Shown in pieces: positions 62,524 to 64,000 of a DNA stretch of 64,000 nucleotides. The DNA lies in contig NC_060115.1 in NCBI RefSeq assembly GCF_021155765.1, forward strand, positions 14,152,493 through 14,216,492. The letters run 5' to 3'. This DNA comes from Diprion similis (Eukaryota; Arthropoda; Insecta; Hymenoptera; Diprionidae). Position 1 is the stretch's first letter; every line of letters begins with the position of its first letter. Made by a program: the position numbers and the translations under genes. Under the pieces are notes generated by a model. The model was given only the letters and a program-made list of their open reading frames with translations. It was not told where the DNA came from and searched no databases.

Positions 62524-63110
62524 AAGCATGCCAAGCATCGATGCCAAAAATAGTGAAGAGGCCAAAAGCAGTCCCCTGGTGGAATGACCAACTCACCAAA
62601 GACAAAAAAGCGGTCTATAAATTGAGGAAAAGGTCTCAGCGTCGTGGGATCGGGATGGAAGAACGAGCTTCGCTCCGGCTACAGTACATCTGCCTGAGAA
62701 AGAGGTACCACCAATCAATCCGTAGGGCCAGATCAGCAAGTTGGGAAATATATGTTACTCAGAATGGCAACCGAAATGCCTGGGGTGTCCCATACAAGAT
62801 CGAGATGAAGAGAATAAAGGCCGCTGAAATTCCACATTCGATGAAGGGTGAATTAGGTGAGGCCTCAACGTGGATGGACTCTTCGACGAACCTTTTGAAC
62901 AGGCTATTCCCGGACGATGACCTAACTACTGAAACCGATATACACAGGGACATAAGATTGGCATCAACAACAGATTCTTGGGATGGCAAAGATGTAATAC
63001 CCAGTGTACCCTTGACCTCACGTGAGGTGGAAATGGCCATTACAAGTATGAAGAATGGCAAGGCCCCAGGTGTAGACCTAATGGAAGTTGAAGTTCTCAA
63101 GGCGGCGTGA
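62520..63110 (+). pseudogene. R1 ORF2, linker to RT
   Basis: Opens with ACQASMPKIVKRPKAVPWWN, the conserved PWW linker of R1-clade ORF2, continues through YICLRKRYHQSIRRARSASW and ends with EVEMAITSMKNGKAPGVDLM, the first RT block. It stops at TGA 63108-63110 within a KAA-KSL motif where a Trp codon is the likely original. Same frame as the RT segment downstream. Confidence 0.88.
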
Positions 63111-64000
63111 AAGTCCCTGAAAAAAGAGCTCACTAACATCTACAACTCTTGCTTCACTCTTGGAATCTTCCCTGTCGACTGGAAAACTGGCCTTGTAAGG
63201 GCACTTCTCAAAGGAAACGATAAGGATCCCTCGGAGGCAAAATCTTATCGACCAATCTGTCTCCTGCCAGTGATGAGTAAAGTCCTGGAGAAACTCATAG
63301 CCAGTAGAATGGAATCTGTCTTTGTAAACAGTATTTCGAAATACCAGTATGGCTTCATGCCAGGGCTTTCTACAGAGGATGCGATTGTAGAGTTCGGCAA
63401 TGTAGTTAGGGATACTAAATCTAAGTATGTGCTATCGATTTTTATAGACATCGAAGGTGCGTTCGATAACGTTTGGTGGCCCATCGTCCTCAAATGCCTT
63501 GTAGACAGAGGCTGCCAAAATGATACGTACTATCTGATCAAAGATTACCTCAGAGACAGGAAGGTTAAACTAAGCGGAAACTATGATAGTGTAGAGAAGA
63601 CTATCACAAAAGGTTGCCCCCAAGGTTCATGTCTAGGCCCAAGGTTATGGAACGTGCAGTTCGATGATGTTATCAGAGCTTTAGGTAACACAGGGTGTCA
63701 TGTAATCGCGTACGCCGACGATGTAGCAATATCGGTTGAAGGAAACGCAAGAATTGAGATAGAGGCGAAGGGAAATGCGGTTATGGCTGTACTAGAAGAA
63801 AAATGTGAACTACACAGACTGAGACTTTCTCAACCTAAGACAGTCATGCTCCTGGTTGAAGGTAAGCTTGACATGAGAAGGCCCCCGAACATAAAACTAC
63901 ACGGGAAACAGATAAGGTCGGTTGATACGTGCAAATACCTGGGGATATTACTGGATACCAGGATGGGTATTAAATCCCACCTAAAATACATAACACAAAA
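63111..64000 (+). CDS. R1 ORF2, reverse transcriptase (continues beyond the window)
   Basis: Open to the last base of the window. RT blocks in order: RPICLLPVMSKVLEKLIASR, QYGFMPGLSTEDAI, LSIFIDIEGAFDNVWWPIVL, KTITKGCPQGSCLGPRLWNV, and VIAYADDVAISVEG, where YADD is the catalytic box; then LRLSQPKTVMLLVEG and CKYLGILLDTRMG. All catalytic residues visible are intact. In frame with 62520-63110 across a single TGA. Confidence 0.93.

Larger units (their letters stand above)
59398..64000 (+). mobile_element. R1-clade non-LTR retrotransposon in 28S rDNA (5' part)
   Basis: Starts exactly at the R1 target position after TATCTACT and reads in the 28S direction. It has an 865-bp 5' untranslated region, ORF1 with zinc knuckles, and ORF2 with an apurinic-type endonuclease and RT whose motifs (EGAFDNVWW, GCPQGSCLGP, YADDVA) are typical of the R1 clade. 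It runs past the window end. ORF1 carries a frameshift and a TAG; ORF2 a frameshift and a TGA. Confidence 0.94.

Overview
This 64 kb window is eukaryotic and almost certainly from an arthropod, most likely an insect. It holds a stretch of 28S ribosomal DNA carrying both an R2 and an R1 retrotransposon, a copia element primed by an internal part of initiator tRNA, Gypsy elements with lysine-tRNA-type primer sites, and cut-and-paste transposons with spliced transposase genes. I found no host protein-coding gene. Nearly every base belongs to a transposable element, a solo LTR, a satellite or an rDNA fragment. The exact order of insect cannot be read from the sequence; a hymenopteran would fit but is only a guess.

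Layout. 1-3,290: an LTR-like repeat, an AT-rich minisatellite-like background and a 930-bp hAT-type MITE with an 8-bp target duplication. 3,300-12,308: a decayed minus-strand Gypsy element (Gypsy A) with a second Gypsy (Gypsy B, 3,666-7,702, perfect 5-bp target duplication) inserted in its pol gene. 12,331-15,414: a solo copy of an unusually long (about 3.08 kb) LTR. 15,449-21,414: a 1.08-kb solo LTR split by a young copia element (16,071-20,953, LTRs differing at one position). 22,245-23,326: another solo LTR. 23,335-27,158: a DNA transposon with 330-bp inverted repeats and an apparently intact four-exon gene for a 768-residue transposase-like protein. 27,190-29,878 and 31,221-44,001: two copies of a 2.7-kb TIR element without recognisable coding capacity; the second is split by a 10.1-kb CACTA/EnSpm-like transposon (32,021-42,121) that carries a transposase gene and a spliced DUF4806 gene. 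44,440-51,517: a truncated Gypsy (Gypsy D) whose leader received a solo copy of its own 3-kb LTR family in the opposite orientation. 51,518-52,592: a 5'-truncated LINE. 52,597-54,785: tandem units of about 1 kb. 54,815-64,000: 28S rDNA with R2 at its standard site and, exactly 74 bp downstream, an R1-clade element running off the window.

The most interesting signal is at the 5' ends of the two rDNA retrotransposons. Both can be folded by eye into the same HDV-like self-cleaving ribozyme layout (P1, P2, P3 with a TCCnCGn loop, P4, and a seven-base J4/2 containing GCTAA). In R2 the P1 strand is supplied by 28S rRNA, which puts the predicted cut 13 nt upstream of the insertion. In R1 the P1 strand is the first six bases of the element, so the predicted cut is exactly at the 28S/R1 junction, with a G-U first pair as in HDV.

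The elements do not form a shared pathway. They show layered insertion into one another, with several LTRs sitting in ATAT sites of the same TA-rich background. Most coding regions are broken by frameshifts or stops. The 23-27 kb transposase and the DUF4806 gene read through cleanly once introns with consensus splice sites are removed.
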